Positions 5,523 to 6,379 of a stretch of DNA of 6,379 nt are shown here, piece by piece. Origin of the DNA: Actinomycetota bacterium (GTDB lineage: Bacteria; Actinomycetota; Thermoleophilia; Solirubrobacterales; Solirubrobacteraceae). Numbering within the stretch: position 1 is the stretch's first letter; the number at the start of each line of letters is the position of its first letter. Both the position numbers and the translations under genes were made by a program. The notes beneath the pieces were generated by a model that saw nothing but the letters and a program-made list of their open reading frames with translations, was not told the DNA's origin and ran no database searches. The stretch covers positions 1 to 6,379 of the forward strand of contig SYBY01000269.1 of assembly GCA_005788585.1 (NCBI GenBank), in the 5' to 3' direction.

Positions 5523-6379
5523 GTGCTGGCGGTCCTTCTCGCGGGCTTCATGCTGGCTTCACCACAGGGCAACACGCCCGCCCACGCGGCGAAGCAGCGC
5601 ACCGTGCTCTCCGAGCTGTCCCGCCTGCGCGACGCCGGCGCGATCACGCCTGCGGCATACCGCGATCACCGCGCCACCTACCTCGACGCCAAGCGGCTGC
5701 TGGGCAAGCTGTCCGGCGCGCGGCGGATCGGGATGCGCGCGCCGCTCGTCCATCTCGAGCGCATCGCGAAGGACGGGTCGCTGACGTCGGGCCGGGTCCC
5801 GGCGCTCATGCTGACCGTGCAGCGCAACCGCGCGGCCTGGTGCTGCGAGCCCCTGCCGCGCAACGGCCAGCGGCGGACGTTCGGCGCCAGCCAGCTCGTC
5901 TGGCAGCACTACCTCGGGCAGGGCTGGCAGATCCAGTGGCTGGCGACCTTCGGCAAGGCCAACGCCCTGTGGTCGTTCAAGAAGAAGGACGACGAACTGC
6001 GGGCGCTGCTCGACGAGGCGATCGCACTCGCCGCGCCGCGCGCCGGCGGCATCGCGTGGGAGTACCTCTTCGCGTTCGGCGGCGGCAGCCCGCCGTGGGC
6101 CAGCGGCATGGCCCAGGCGACGGGCATCCAGGCGCTGTCGCGCGCGGCGATCCGCCTTAAGGAGCCCGCGTACTTCGAGGCGGCGCGCAGCGCCCTGGGC
6201 ATCTTCAAGACCAGGCCCCCGAGCGGCGTGCGCGTCGATGTGGCGCCCGGCCGGTCGCACTATCTCCTGTACTCCTACGCGCGCGGCCAGCGGGTCCTCA
6301 ACGGGTTCAACCAGGCCGTCAACGGGCTGCACGACTTCGCCACCCTCGCCAACGACGACGAGGGGCGCGAGCTCTACGC
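5523..6379 (+). CDS. Exported D-glucuronyl C5-epimerase-domain protein (3' end outside window)
   Basis: The frame is open from at least 5427 to the window end with no stop, giving 285 codons from GTG 5523 before it runs off. The first ~23 residues (LAVLLAGFMLASPQGNTPAHA) look like a secretion signal. They lack a basic n-region, so the true start may lie slightly upstream, where PIRLV precedes in frame (CTG 5508, GTG 5427); ATG 5550 would lose the signal. The mature part fits the D-glucuronyl C5-epimerase C-terminal domain: a GQGWQIQWLATFGKANALW segment (132-150), PPWASGMAQATGIQALSRA (190-208), then SHYLLYSYARGQRVLNGFNQAVNGLHDF (245-272), which carries the family's Tyr-rich and NG...GL signatures. 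Eukaryotic and some bacterial members convert D-glucuronate to L-iduronate in a polysaccharide by an alpha/alpha-toroid domain; many bacterial homologues are untested. It probably acts outside the membrane on an envelope or extracellular glycan. A CC pair (107-108) is unusual and could be redox-active or chance. Confidence 0.82.
   Translation, partial: MLAVLLAGFMLASPQGNTPAHAAKQRTVLSELSRLRDAGAITPAAYRDHRATYLDAKRLLGKLSGARRIGMRAPLVHLERIAKDGSLTSGRVPALMLTVQRNRAAWCCEPLPRNGQRRTFGASQLVWQHYLGQGWQIQWLATFGKANALWSFKKKDDELRALLDEAIALAAPRAGGIAWEYLFAFGGGSPPWASGMAQATGIQALSRAAIRLKEPAYFEAARSALGIFKTRPPSGVRVDVAPGRSHYLLYSYARGQRVLNGFNQAVNGLHDFATLANDDEGRELY

Noticed and set aside
5559..6332. 257-codon minus-strand frame opposite the epimerase-like gene
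   Set aside because: Arg/Ala/Gly-rich shadow; the plus frame carries several family signatures and a signal peptide.

Overview
The window is a GC-rich, densely packed stretch of bacterial chromosome. The organism is probably a high-GC actinobacterium, and Thermoleophilia/Solirubrobacterales is my best guess. That guess rests on strong G/C at third codon positions, GTG starts, TANNNT-like boxes just upstream of some starts, a Gly/Asp-rich lipoprotein of LppX/LprG type, and an actinobacterial-looking C5-epimerase-domain protein. It is inference from sequence style, not a database match. I see no rRNA, tRNA, mobile element, CRISPR array or origin.

Layout from left to right. (1) 1-90 is an upstream region with a perfect 8-bp inverted repeat at its edge. 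(2) 91-507 (+) is a small single-pass membrane protein whose cytosolic or extracytosolic tail carries a duplicated EEIRQ..ARN.RR.ARG motif. (3) 493-1023 (-) is a hypothetical protein with a compact central core between Pro/Ala/Thr-rich arms. It overlaps gene 1 tail to tail by 15 nt. (4) 1113-3332 (+) is a MASE1-GGDEF-EAL cyclic-di-GMP protein. Its GGDEF motif is destroyed (SPARF), while every EAL signature residue I can place is intact, so it should be a membrane-anchored c-di-GMP phosphodiesterase. (5) 3334-4302 (-) is a TerC/Alx-family membrane protein, ending 1 nt from the end of gene 4. (6) 4335-5444 (-) is a lipoprotein of probable LppX_LprAFG type, 32 nt upstream of terC on the same strand, so the two may be co-transcribed. 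(7) From about 5523 (+) to the window edge runs an exported protein with a D-glucuronyl C5-epimerase C-terminal-type domain, cut off by the window end and divergent from the lipoprotein.

Functionally the right half (lipoprotein, TerC, secreted C5-epimerase-like protein) is about the cell envelope and secretion. The left half contains a second-messenger enzyme and two uncharacterised small proteins. No gene set here forms an obvious new multi-gene system. The points most worth following are the dead-GGDEF/live-EAL architecture, the lipoprotein-TerC pairing facing a secreted epimerase-like protein, the duplicated-motif membrane protein, and the orphan protein at 493-1023.
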